From contig CALXMP010000011.1 of assembly GCA_944389505.1 (NCBI GenBank), positions 1-64,000 of the forward strand: DNA of 64,000 nucleotides. Direction: 5' to 3'. The DNA is from an uncultured Spirochaetaceae bacterium. GTDB lineage: Bacteria; Spirochaetota; Spirochaetia; Sphaerochaetales; Sphaerochaetaceae. The position numbers were made by a program, and so were the translations under genes. This document shows positions 56,524-64,000 of this stretch, in pieces; position 1 is the first letter of the stretch, and every line of letters begins with the position of its first letter. The notes beneath the pieces are model-generated. The model saw only the letters and a program-made list of their open reading frames with translations, did no database searches and was not told the DNA's origin.

Positions 56524-57620
56524 GGCTGTTCCTCCTTCCTGAACCGCAGGAGGGAATAGCTGAACTGGCCGATTCCTCCGATCTCATCGATAAGCTTCAG
56601 ACCTCCGGCCTCGATGGCATCCTTCAGCTCATCATGGAGATACATCCTGCTGTTCCCATTCGCAATTGCGGCAAAGTACAGGCTGATTGCCTGCAGGCAG
56701 TATGATGAAGCCTGGTATTGCTGTCTGTCAATCAGTGGCTCAAGGACATAGACATCGGTATTGCATGATATCTTATCGGCAATGCCGGAAGAGATCATCG
56801 TGATCTCCTCAAGGGAGAAGCAGTCAAGGAACTGGCTCATCCATACAGCATCCGCATCGGATGGAATAGGGGGAGCTGCAGCAAGGACATTGGCAGGAAT
56901 GGCATTGATCCTTTCCTCAAGTCCATGTTCCTTTATTGTCTTCTCAGCCATCTTCACCTGACCCGGCATATCGATGATTGTGACTTTGACATCCTTATCG
57001 TATTCCGTGCATTTCAGTGCCCACCTGCCTGTATTGCCGCCTATATCGGCAATATGCTTTGGACTCCGGCTGAATACGGTCTCAAGGACCTTGTCGAAGG
57101 ATATGTCCGAATAGGCATGGTCGAATGCAAGCCAGCTCGTCTTTCTCTTCTCAGAAAGCATAGACAGCACCTGATAGAGCGTTTCGCCATTCACATCAAG
57201 CGCCTTGAGTCCCTCAGGTTTCCCGTTGGCAAGGCTCTCGGTAAGGTACTTCATGCTGTCGTAGCAGATGTCACGGACGAAGTCGAGATTAACCTTCGTC
57301 GTGTGATCCTCAAGGAGGAAGTATCCGATCTTGCCGAGGATGTAGTTATCTCCATGCTTCTTTACGATTCCTGCGCCAAGCGCCATCTGGAGAAGAATCA
57401 TTGCTGTATAGTGTGATACACCGCAGCGCAACATAATCTCCTCAAGGCTTATGCCACCCTCCCCGGAGCTGCCGATCAGGGGAAGGATTCCAAGCTCATT
57501 AAGTGAAAGGACGGAATTGAAGACGATGGGGGCGAATATTATCTTGTCAGCCTCAGCACGTGCATCGACAGCCGAGATGTCATCGGAATGGTAGAATGCC
57601 TCAATCTTATCCATGCTCAC
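56520..57620 (-). CDS. SAM-dependent O-methyltransferase (ApeB-like)
   Basis: 366 residues. N-terminal winged-helix dimerisation domain (about 20-105, LNELGILPLIG...CGVSHYTAMILLQMAL), then a Rossmann methyltransferase with AdoMet loop IADIGGNTGRWALK (about 188-201), VTIIDMPGQVKMAE and DADAVWMSQFLDCFSLEE. It is of the type that methylates hydroxyaryl groups, so it probably O-methylates the aromatic head. It overlaps the upstream gene by 4 bases. Confidence 0.87.
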   Translation of the reverse strand: MSMDKIEAFYHSDDISAVDARAEADKIIFAPIVFNSVLSLNELGILPLIGSSGEGGISLEEIMLRCGVSHYTAMILLQMALGAGIVKKHGDNYILGKIGYFLLEDHTTKVNLDFVRDICYDSMKYLTESLANGKPEGLKALDVNGETLYQVLSMLSEKRKTSWLAFDHAYSDISFDKVLETVFSRSPKHIADIGGNTGRWALKCTEYDKDVKVTIIDMPGQVKMAEKTIKEHGLEERINAIPANVLAAAPPIPSDADAVWMSQFLDCFSLEEITMISSGIADKISCNTDVYVLEPLIDRQQYQASSYCLQAISLYFAAIANGNSRMYLHDELKDAIEAGGLKLIDEIGGIGQFSYSLLRFRKEEQP

Positions 57621-58144
57621 AGGTAGTATCCCTCCGAGATCTCCTTCTCAAGTATATTTATCCAGCGGCTGTACCTTCTGTGGATGTAATTGCTCTGGAT
57701 ATCTGCATCGAGGCCTGTTGAATCAACATATTCATACCAGTATTCATCAGGAGCATAGCAGAAGCGCATCGTCAGGCTGATCCTTCCATTATCCAATCCA
57801 TAGGTTATCACCCCGGGTTCAGAGGAAAGAACTCTGTATCCATGGCTCACTAGTCCGCGTCTGAATGCATTCTCAAGCTTTGCGGTATCAATAGGAGCGG
57901 AGACAGCACCTCCCTGGATAAGCACGAAGCTGTCAGGGTAGGGCGGAACGATCTTCTCCGGCTTCTGCCATTGATTGTCCTCGATCATGCTTAGAGGCAG
58001 CATGAAGACAACCTCTGCCTTATCCCCATCGATGCCTGTCACATTCCCCTCTATGATAGAGCCATCGCTCAGCGTCAGCGATACAGCTGAGAGCATGGCT
58101 GCAGACACAAACAGCATCACAGATGCAAAAACAGTTTTCTTCAT
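57617..58144 (-). CDS. Secreted protein of unknown function (ApeA position)
   Basis: 175 residues from ATG 58144, which yields a signal peptide MKKTVFASVMLFVSAAMLSA; the frame also opens at ATG 58189, overlapping the upstream HTH gene stop (ATGA), which would add 15 residues before the signal. The mature part begins LTLSDGSIIEGNVTGIDGDKAEVVFMLP, an SH3-like or Sm-like strand pattern. No family assigned. It is the first gene of the A-B-C-D operon. Confidence 0.7.
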   Translation of the reverse strand: MKKTVFASVMLFVSAAMLSAVSLTLSDGSIIEGNVTGIDGDKAEVVFMLPLSMIEDNQWQKPEKIVPPYPDSFVLIQGGAVSAPIDTAKLENAFRRGLVSHGYRVLSSEPGVITYGLDNGRISLTMRFCYAPDEYWYEYVDSTGLDADIQSNYIHRRYSRWINILEKEISEGYYL

Positions 58145-58185
58145 AGGAAAATGGTATTTCACCCAGATGATATAAGCAAGCGGCT

Positions 58186-58836
58186 TCATGCCTCTGGCGC
58201 TGTTTTCTCCAGGAGATCCTCCATGCTGCAGAAAAGAGCCTTAGAAAGAGAATAGAGATTCCATGCAGCAGCTTTGTTGATATCAAGAACACGCTGCTCA
58301 TACTGCTGAATGGTTCTTTTGCTTATTCCCGTGCTTTCAGCAAGCTCGCTCTGGCTTAATCCTATCCTTTTGCGTCGGATCTGCAGATTCGTTCCGGCCT
58401 TCCGTTCTGAATACTTCCGGTCCATTTCATCTGAGAACTTCTCTGCATCCATTTCATGATATGGCAGATACATCGATACTATCTCATCGAATGGAATTGT
58501 CAGGAGGATTTCCTGAAAGGACAGATCCCTTTTCCATTGGTAATAAGCTAGAGCCCATCCAGCCCAGTACTCAGGGCTTCTGCTGAATACAGGAAGATGA
58601 TCAGGAGATGGTTTGAGAGAATGCTCATCAAGCAGGAGATTGCCAAGTTCGATTCCGGACATTCCGGCAATATATCGTACATCACCGGTTGCAAATAACC
58701 GGGAGATTTCAGAGAAGATGAAGATTTCTGCGGCTTTTGAAGCTGACAGTCCGCATCCACAGATGAGGTAGTCGAACATCTGCCCTAAGTTATCCTGAGC
58801 ATCCCTGAGGTAGATATAGTCATATGCATTAGGCAT
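58186..58836 (-). CDS. XRE-family HTH protein, predicted antitoxin of the DUF3990 pair
   Basis: 216 residues. The N-terminal 150 residues are a helical domain (DNLGQMFDYLICGCGLSASKAAEIF) including a DUF-like HEPN-unlike segment I do not recognise; the C-terminal 60 hold an XRE helix-turn-helix (RKRIGLSQSELAESTGISKRTIQQYEQ) and DINKAAAWNLYSLSKAL. It stands 15 bases after the toxin-like gene. The HTH suggests it autoregulates through the inverted repeats upstream of the pair. Confidence 0.8.
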   Translation of the reverse strand: MPNAYDYIYLRDAQDNLGQMFDYLICGCGLSASKAAEIFIFSEISRLFATGDVRYIAGMSGIELGNLLLDEHSLKPSPDHLPVFSRSPEYWAGWALAYYQWKRDLSFQEILLTIPFDEIVSMYLPYHEMDAEKFSDEMDRKYSERKAGTNLQIRRKRIGLSQSELAESTGISKRTIQQYEQRVLDINKAAAWNLYSLSKALFCSMEDLLEKTAPEA

Positions 58837-58851
58837 TGTGCTATCCTCCTG

Positions 58852-59520
58852 CTAAATCAAGCGAGGATCGCCAGGTTTGATCTCTTCATCCAGAATGGAT
58901 GTGATATAAAGATCACCTTTCTTCCTCCTTGCGATTCCATCAAAATACTGGCGTCTCGCCATAAGATCGCGATTCATTCTTCTCTCATACCATATTGATG
59001 AAGATACTGATTCCGAAAAAATGAACTTAAGTCTGCTGAAAGCTTCCCTGCTTTTAATCGCATATTGTATTCCAAGCTCTCCAAGCTTCATTGCCTGACC
59101 GAGCTGAGTGTATGAAATGGTGCCATTCAGGAAATCCTGGGCATATGCAAAATAGCTATCATCAGCTCTGTAGCCTATTATCAGATCCTTGCTCCGATAA
59201 TCCAATGAAAAGTTCCTGAGAATATACTCCTTTCCCTCAACGCCCAACGGATACGACAGTCGGAATGTCCTGTTTTCAAGAAGCACTGAAAGCCAATGCA
59301 GAACAGTATGGTTGGACAAATCAAGGATATCCAGGGAATCCGTGTCGAATGAATATGCATTGAGACAACCATCTCTGTCCTTTGCAGAGGCCCACTCCCT
59401 TGCCATGTCCGGCTCTCTTGTACAGTAGAAAGCAGGTCCATAATCATTATGAGGCTTTCCTCCACCGAATATCGGAGTAGTTATCTCATTTGATGAACCA
59501 TGGTAAAGGATTAGATTCAT
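58852..59520 (-). CDS. DUF3990 family protein, predicted ADP-ribosyltransferase-like toxin
   Basis: 222 residues. LILYHGSSNEITTP and DYGPAFYCTREPDMAREWA are the DUF3990 signature, with the H-G-S and the Y-x-T-motif that resemble the H-Y-E-type ADP-ribosyltransferase core. In known pairs such proteins act as toxins with an adjacent antitoxin. Operon partner is the downstream XRE protein. No signal peptide. Confidence 0.8.
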   Translation of the reverse strand: MNLILYHGSSNEITTPIFGGGKPHNDYGPAFYCTREPDMAREWASAKDRDGCLNAYSFDTDSLDILDLSNHTVLHWLSVLLENRTFRLSYPLGVEGKEYILRNFSLDYRSKDLIIGYRADDSYFAYAQDFLNGTISYTQLGQAMKLGELGIQYAIKSREAFSRLKFIFSESVSSSIWYERRMNRDLMARRQYFDGIARRKKGDLYITSILDEEIKPGDPRLI

Positions 59521-59542
59521 TCATACCTCCAATCTGATTATG

Positions 59543-59587
59543 CTTTTAAAAGGGTATGAAATCAAGAATCATACTCTTAAAAGAGTA
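59543..59587. promoter_or_regulatory. Tandem palindromes upstream of the toxin-antitoxin pair
   Basis: CTTTTAAAAG (59543-59552) is a perfect palindrome, and TACTCTT-AA-AAGAGTA (59572-59587) is a perfect inverted repeat; the segment between them holds GGGTATG/CATACTC. Likely binding sites for the XRE protein. Confidence 0.6.
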
Positions 59588-59685
59588 CAAAGTTATAAAT
59601 TATTCAAATCTCATAGACTTTATGTGGCTTGTATAGAGTAAATCTTCGAGGCTTCGAGCTCGTAAATCAACTGAATTTGGGGGTA

Positions 59686-59732
59686 AAAAAAAAGAAAGCC
59701 ATATACGTAAGCCTCAGCTCTTGTATATGGCT
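59686..59732 (-). terminator. Terminator of tRNA-Tyr
   Basis: On the minus strand AGCCATATAC pairs with GTATATGGCT (59697-59706 and 59723-59732), followed by a tract with nine consecutive T. Confidence 0.85.
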
Positions 59733-59734
59733 AG

Positions 59735-59816
59735 TGGAGAGAGAAGGATTCGGACCTTCGAAGGCTAAGCCAACAGATTTACAGTCTGCCCCCTTTGACC
59801 GCTCGGGAACCTCTCC
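59735..59816 (-). tRNA. tRNA-Tyr (anticodon GTA)
   Basis: Minus-strand class II cloverleaf: acceptor GGAGAGG/TCTCTCC, anticodon stem CAGA/TCTG with loop CTGTAAA (anticodon GTA), and a long variable arm, T-arm AAGGTCCGAATCCTT. CCA not encoded. Confidence 0.93.
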
Positions 59817-59830
59817 GTAAGAACAATGGT

Positions 59831-59859
59831 ATTAAACCTGAAAGTCCGGTTTATGTCAA
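59831..59859 (-). promoter_or_regulatory. Promoter of tRNA-Tyr
   Basis: On the minus strand TTGACA (59859-59854), 17 bases, TTTAAT (59836-59831), 15 bases before the tRNA. Confidence 0.65.
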
Positions 59860-60021
59860 TATTTTAAGGTGCAATATAATCAAAAAGTTTTCAATTATTT
59901 GTATTATAAATAATAAAACAATGAATCAGTCTTGATAGAGAAGTATTGGGGATATCACCATCGAGTAAAGTGATTTGGAGAAATAGCCTTCTTCTTTTTA
60001 TCGTCCAGACTAATATTCGGT

Positions 60022-60027
60022 TATAAT
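60022..60027 (+). promoter_or_regulatory. -10 box of the barrel/S41 operon
   Basis: TATAAT at 60022-60027 within a 260-base region upstream of the barrel gene; the -35 is weak (TTTTTA). Confidence 0.4.
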
Positions 60028-60077
60028 CAAAAGGTCCATATCTGAAGGGGAGGTGTGCTTCTAAAGCATTCCATTAA

Positions 60078-60776
60078 ATGATCAGAAAGCTTTTCACTAT
60101 ACTTGTTGCCTTGATTCTACCTGTCTGTCTCTATTCCTCATCTGGCTGGCTTATAGGCGTCGAAGGAGGATATAGCTACAGCCTTGTTGATACAGCAACC
60201 GGCTGGAGCGGGACTCATATTTCCAATGGTCATGGATTCGATGCAGCAGCGATTGCAGAGTACAGGGTCAATGACTATTTCTCCTTGACCGGAGGAATGA
60301 GGTACATCATGAAAAGCTCTGGTTATCATAAGGAGAATTCAAGCGGTGATGTTATCGATGATTATGTGAAGATGCACCATATGCTTGAGTTCCCCTTGAC
60401 GCTGAGGTTTTCTGCCGAGATCGGTGATTTCAGGCTCTATGCCGGAGCCGGTGGATACCTAGGGGTAAGGCTCTTCGATGTCCATGCCGGATACAGCGAG
60501 AGTCTAACATTCGACGGCAATGGAAATAGCATATATGGAAGCTATTATGAGCACATGGGTATCGGAGGGAGCGGGAATCTCTTTGATGCAGGAATCATTG
60601 CAGAGGCCGGTGTAATGTATCATCTGAATGAGCTTGGATATCTTTACGGCAATTTCAGATACCAGTATGGTCTCACTAGCCTTGAGAAGAATTACCGTCT
60701 CGCAGCCCATACATACTTCAGCAATCTTAGCTTTGCTGTCGGGTTCATGTTCAATATTCAGAGAGGTGAGGAATGA
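60078..60776 (+). CDS. Outer-membrane beta-barrel protein
   Basis: 232 residues with signal peptide MIRKLFTILVALILPVCLYS. Alternating strands as in OmpW/OmpA-type barrels: GWLIGVEGGYSYSLVDT, YFSLTGGMRYIMKSS, LEFPLTLRFSAEIGDFRLYAGAG and a final NLSFAVGFMFN. Overlaps the S41 peptidase gene by 4 bases (ATGA). The function is unknown; co-transcription with a peptidase lipoprotein suggests a joint envelope role. Confidence 0.72.
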   Translation: MIRKLFTILVALILPVCLYSSSGWLIGVEGGYSYSLVDTATGWSGTHISNGHGFDAAAIAEYRVNDYFSLTGGMRYIMKSSGYHKENSSGDVIDDYVKMHHMLEFPLTLRFSAEIGDFRLYAGAGGYLGVRLFDVHAGYSESLTFDGNGNSIYGSYYEHMGIGGSGNLFDAGIIAEAGVMYHLNELGYLYGNFRYQYGLTSLEKNYRLAAHTYFSNLSFAVGFMFNIQRGEE

Positions 60777-62170
60777 AGGTATTAAGGAATATCATACTGT
60801 CAGCTGTCATATTCATACTTGCTGTCTCCTGTCTGCCTCAGTCAGATCTCTCAAGAGACTTCGGTGATCTTGAAACGTGGAGCGATGTCTTTGATATCTT
60901 CTGGAAGAGGATGAGCACGAACTACCTTTTCTGGAACCTCGATTACGACAATGGTCTTGGCTGGGATGCTGTCTATGATGATTACAAGCCTGAGTTCGAT
61001 AAGCTTGGTGATGTCATTGATTCCATGAGGTCTGCCGCAGAGCAGAAGGAGAATACAGAGAGCGCTTACAGACTTTTCTATGAGATCGCAAAGAACCTAT
61101 CAGATGGCCATTTTGCCCTGAAGCTTACCGATACCGATGGGAATGATATCATGATCAGCCTCCTGGGATACAGAGTGATGTCCAGGCTCGGCTACAGCGA
61201 TGATGAAATCCTTGATTACCTTACAGGGGACCAGGATTTCAGGAGCAGCAGATACAGCGCATACAATGAATCCAGAGAGGAGAATACACCGCACATAGCA
61301 GAATATGTCTTCGGGATAGACAGAACGAAGTCCGGGATATATGACACTCATGGAATCCACGGATTCTCAAGCATGGAATACTATTACGATCCTGGCAACA
61401 ATGATTTCTCCATACTTCTTGGCAGGAACAGCGATGGTATCGTCTATTTCAGTTTAAGTTCATTCTTTTTCTCATCATATATTAGTACTAAGGGACCGGA
61501 AGCTGATGCTCTGCGTATTGCAAGACAGTTCCTGGAGCTGATTGCCGATCCAGAGACATCTGGCGTGATTATTGATATAAGGGGCAATGGTGGAGGAGCT
61601 GTATATGATCTCTCAGTCCTTTGGAGCGGTTTCATGAGAGAGGGCGTTGATACTATCAAGATAGCGGAGACAAGAAGGAAAGCAGGTGAGGGAAGAACCG
61701 ATTACGGAGCCTGGCTTGATTTATCCATAACAAAACCGGAGATCCTGGAGAATGCTTATCATCCGTTCAGCTCCGATGTTCCGATTGCAGTGCTTGTGAA
61801 CGATAACTGCCTTTCATGTGCCGAGCTGACCTGCCTTACTTTCATGGCATACAGGGATTATCATGGATACAATGTGAAATTCTTCGGAGCGGATACAGGC
61901 GGAGGATTCGGAGCCCTGCTCTATGACAGCAATAGTAATGAGCCTATCTCTGAGGATAACTACAATGGTGGGATATCATATGCTGCACCATATATGGATA
62001 TGCTGTATACGCCGTATCTGCAGACAAGATACCTGGATGGAAGGAACTTCGAAGGACAAGGAATCCCTGTCAGCGATGAAGGATATATCCCTTATGATTA
62101 CCAGACATTCAGTCAAGGTGATGATGCAAGGCTGGAAGCAGCTATTGACTGGCTGGAGTCTACAATGTGA
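60773..62170 (+). CDS. S41-family peptidase lipoprotein
   Basis: 465 residues with lipobox AVSC and Cys20. N-terminal helical part (LETWSDVFDIFWKRMSTNYLF), then a tail-specific protease-like core: SGVIIDIRGNGGGAVYDLS near 265 and NDNCLSCAELTCLTF near 343-357, in which Ser of CLSCAE is the predicted nucleophile. No clear PDZ domain is seen between. It should act in the periplasm or on the surface; substrate unknown. Confidence 0.82.
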   Translation: MKVLRNIILSAVIFILAVSCLPQSDLSRDFGDLETWSDVFDIFWKRMSTNYLFWNLDYDNGLGWDAVYDDYKPEFDKLGDVIDSMRSAAEQKENTESAYRLFYEIAKNLSDGHFALKLTDTDGNDIMISLLGYRVMSRLGYSDDEILDYLTGDQDFRSSRYSAYNESREENTPHIAEYVFGIDRTKSGIYDTHGIHGFSSMEYYYDPGNNDFSILLGRNSDGIVYFSLSSFFFSSYISTKGPEADALRIARQFLELIADPETSGVIIDIRGNGGGAVYDLSVLWSGFMREGVDTIKIAETRRKAGEGRTDYGAWLDLSITKPEILENAYHPFSSDVPIAVLVNDNCLSCAELTCLTFMAYRDYHGYNVKFFGADTGGGFGALLYDSNSNEPISEDNYNGGISYAAPYMDMLYTPYLQTRYLDGRNFEGQGIPVSDEGYIPYDYQTFSQGDDARLEAAIDWLESTM

Positions 62171-62708
62171 TTGTGAAGGCCTCTCCGCAGTGCGGGCATA
62201 CTGCGGGGATCTCCGTCATATCATCGATTACGGCAGTTCCATCAACAATGTCGATTATGTCCCCATAATCGATTGCGTCAAGCTTTATCTGCTGAAGCGA
62301 GTAGAACCGCTCATCGAGCTCAGTGGGCTCGGTGAATGTTATTACCTGGGATACACCGGAGCCCTTAAGCTCCGAGGGGTCAATCGCATTCAGGACTGGC
62401 ATGATAACCGTCTTTATATCCATCTGTGACCAGAGCGCATACCTGAGAAGATCGGCTGAATACGGCTTTGTAACTACGATTGCAGATTCGCCGTTCTCCC
62501 TTACTTTGTATATCCCTGTATTGAGCTGCTCCGCGAGGAGGTCGTTCCATTCCATGTAATAGAGATCATCATCGAGCTCCAGTGTCTCACCAACTGCATT
62601 CATCAGCATATACATTCCATCAGATGATTCAGGAGTGACAATGCTGTATGCCGCAAATAAAGATGACGATGCAACTATGAAAGCAAAGATGGAAATAGCT
62701 CTTCTCAT
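62160..62708 (-). CDS. Secreted hypothetical protein with C-terminal CxxC
   Basis: 182 residues with signal peptide MRRAISIFAFIVASSSLFA. The body is acidic (ETLELDDDLYYMEWNDLL). The C-terminus has CPHCGEAF, half of a zinc ribbon. No family is recognised. Its end overlaps the convergent S41 gene by 11 bases. Confidence 0.6.
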   Translation of the reverse strand: MRRAISIFAFIVASSSLFAAYSIVTPESSDGMYMLMNAVGETLELDDDLYYMEWNDLLAEQLNTGIYKVRENGESAIVVTKPYSADLLRYALWSQMDIKTVIMPVLNAIDPSELKGSGVSQVITFTEPTELDERFYSLQQIKLDAIDYGDIIDIVDGTAVIDDMTEIPAVCPHCGEAFTITL

Positions 62709-62807
62709 ACATCTATTGTAGCAGATGCAGGATTATTGTGAATGTCCTTTCATCCTCTCTGCACTATCTTTGCAATATTCACCAAAATCCTTAGACTCTT
62801 TATCGAT

Positions 62808-63242
62808 ATGTTCTACGATAACGGTCTCAGATTCCAATGCCAGATGTGCAGGTACTGCTGTTCCTCGGAACCCGGGTATGTCTATCTCTCCGATAAGGAG
62901 ATAGAGGAGGAGGCGGATTATCTCGGTCTTTCCCGTGAAGAGTTCATCAGGAAGTATTGCAGATATGTCGACTGCGGAGAGTACTCCCTTATATCGCTGC
63001 AGGAAACATCCGACTACGACTGCATCTTCCTTACGGAGAAGGGATGCGGGATCTATAAGGTTAGGCCGTATCAGTGCAGGCAGTATCCATTCTGGAAGAG
63101 CATCATGTCCAGCAAGGAAGCCTGGGAGAATGAGAAGAACTACTGTCCAGGCATAGGAAAGGGGCCGATAATACCGAAAAGAGAGATAGAAAAGCGGATG
63201 AAGGATGGCGATCCTCCATTGATGGTATTCAGAAAGAAGTGA
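62808..63242 (+). CDS. YkgJ-family cysteine-cluster protein
   Basis: 144 residues from ATG 62808; a longer frame begins at 62742 but the family starts near MFYDNGLRFQC. The CxxC..CC (CQMCRYCC) and later C-G-I-Y-x-x-R-P-Y-Q-C-R-x-Y-P with a final C-P-G-I-G-K-G are the hallmarks of the UPF0153/YkgJ family, thought to bind a metal or Fe-S cluster. It is just upstream of dnaG. Function unknown. Confidence 0.85.
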   Translation: MFYDNGLRFQCQMCRYCCSSEPGYVYLSDKEIEEEADYLGLSREEFIRKYCRYVDCGEYSLISLQETSDYDCIFLTEKGCGIYKVRPYQCRQYPFWKSIMSSKEAWENEKNYCPGIGKGPIIPKREIEKRMKDGDPPLMVFRKK

Positions 63243-63284
63243 CGCTTTCGTTTTTTTTCCTTATATTGTTAACTGGAGCCTGTC

Positions 63285-64000
63285 TTGCCTAGATATACCG
63301 ATTCGACGATAAATGCGATTAAGTCCCGACTCACGATGAAGGATGTGGTTAATTCCTATATCCCTGTCGTATCCCGTGGTGGACGGTTCTGGGCAAAATG
63401 TCCGTTCCATGGCGGTGGAAATGAGAGGACTCCTTCGTTTTCGATAAATGATAAGGATGGATTCTACCATTGCTTCGGCTGCGGTGAGTCAGGTGATATG
63501 TTCACATTCGTAATGAAGATGGAGCATCTGACATTCCCCGAGGCTGTTGAGCACCTTGCCCAGAAAGCAGGTGTGGAGCTTGAGGTCACATCCGGTAAGA
63601 CGGAGAAGAAAGACCGGAGCGAGATCGATGCGCTGTACGACCTAAATCAGAGACTCCAGGGAACATTCCATTACCTCCTTATGTCATCCGAGGAGGGGAA
63701 GAGCGCCAGGGAATACCTTGAGCGCAGGCATGTGTCAGGGGAGATGATAGACCGTTTCCAGCTAGGCTATGCCCCTAAGGGCTCATACTGGCTTCATGAT
63801 TTCCTGATCTCAAAGGGCTACTCCGATGAGCTTTTAAGGAAATCAGGGCTCTTTTCCCAGAACAGCTATCCATATTCGCTTTTCCAGGAGCGTCTTGTAT
63901 TCCCTGTCAGGAACAGACAGGGACGTACGATAGCGTTCTCTGGAAGGGATCTCTCCGGCAGGGAGAATGTCCCGAAGTATGTCAATTCACCCGACACACC
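63285..64000 (+). CDS. dnaG: DNA primase DnaG, 5' part (runs off the window)
   Basis: The first 238 residues of DnaG, start TTG at 63285 with CTGGAG upstream. The zinc-binding domain is clear: CPFHGGGNERTPSFSI and HCFGCGESGDMFTF (about 39-75) with PEAVEHLAQKAGVEL following. The RNA polymerase domain begins with ARKEYLERR-like text and FSGRDLSGRENVPKYVNSPDT at the edge. It makes RNA primers at the replication fork. The rest lies beyond 64000. Confidence 0.95.
   Translation, partial: MPRYTDSTINAIKSRLTMKDVVNSYIPVVSRGGRFWAKCPFHGGGNERTPSFSINDKDGFYHCFGCGESGDMFTFVMKMEHLTFPEAVEHLAQKAGVELEVTSGKTEKKDRSEIDALYDLNQRLQGTFHYLLMSSEEGKSAREYLERRHVSGEMIDRFQLGYAPKGSYWLHDFLISKGYSDELLRKSGLFSQNSYPYSLFQERLVFPVRNRQGRTIAFSGRDLSGRENVPKYVNSPDT

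Overview
The window looks like a chromosomal segment of a Spirochaetota bacterium, perhaps a gut or host-associated relative of Treponema or Sphaerochaeta; the genus is inference. Supporting points are a diderm cell plan (many lipoproteins, beta-barrels, RND efflux, LolA-like protein), a Pur-alpha-type nucleic-acid-binding protein like Borrelia BpuR, a short SMC protein, and the conserved block smc - ffh - rpsP - khpA - rimM - trmD - rplS.

Layout. (1) 1-7.3 kb: AT-rich accessory DNA with an ATPase/nuclease-like pair cut by the left edge, a lipoprotein/beta-barrel gene pair, and a RloA/RloB-like ATPase-Toprim pair. (2) 7.4-16.8 kb: a second lipoprotein/beta-barrel pair plus two very large lipoproteins with fibronectin-like and bacterial Ig-like (Big_2) segments. 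All four lipoprotein genes of the first 17 kb carry the same upstream motif, TGTT(A/C)G(A/T)TAACT, so they look like one co-regulated surface regulon. (3) 16.8-21.3 kb: tsaD, tRNA-Gln and tRNA-Glu, then a decayed AAA-ATPase/PD-(D/E)XK gene broken by a TnpB element that is itself frameshifted. (4) 21.4-27 kb: a TolC/MFP/RND tripartite efflux operon. (5) 27-40.6 kb: housekeeping genes (ABC-F, coaX, rnhB, smc, ffh, ribosomal and tRNA-modification genes, coaD) with a degenerate M29 peptidase homologue and a PurA-type protein. (6) 41.4-58.2 kb: a large aryl-polyene-type biosynthetic cluster. (7) 58.2-64 kb: a toxin-antitoxin pair, tRNA-Tyr, a beta-barrel, an S41 peptidase lipoprotein, a YkgJ-type cysteine-cluster protein and the start of dnaG.

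The most interesting system is region 6. Two acyl carrier proteins, an AMP-ligase, two hotdog dehydratases, a ketoreductase, two full ketosynthases, a chain-length-factor-like ketosynthase fragment, a glycosyltransferase, two acyltransferases, a thioesterase, a methyltransferase, a LolA-like carrier, an MMPL exporter, a small lipoprotein and a phosphopantetheinyl transferase are arranged in almost the order of the proteobacterial ape (aryl polyene) genes, split into a forward E-to-R operon and a convergent A-to-D operon. It has distinctive changes: the ApeG-like membrane domain is fused to the ApeH-like ligase, the ApeJ-like bifunctional protein is split in two, a carboxyltransferase (PccB/AccD family) has been added, and the PPTase is encoded antisense inside the operon. 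The expected product is a membrane-anchored aryl-polyene pigment exported to the outer membrane; this is inferred from gene content only.
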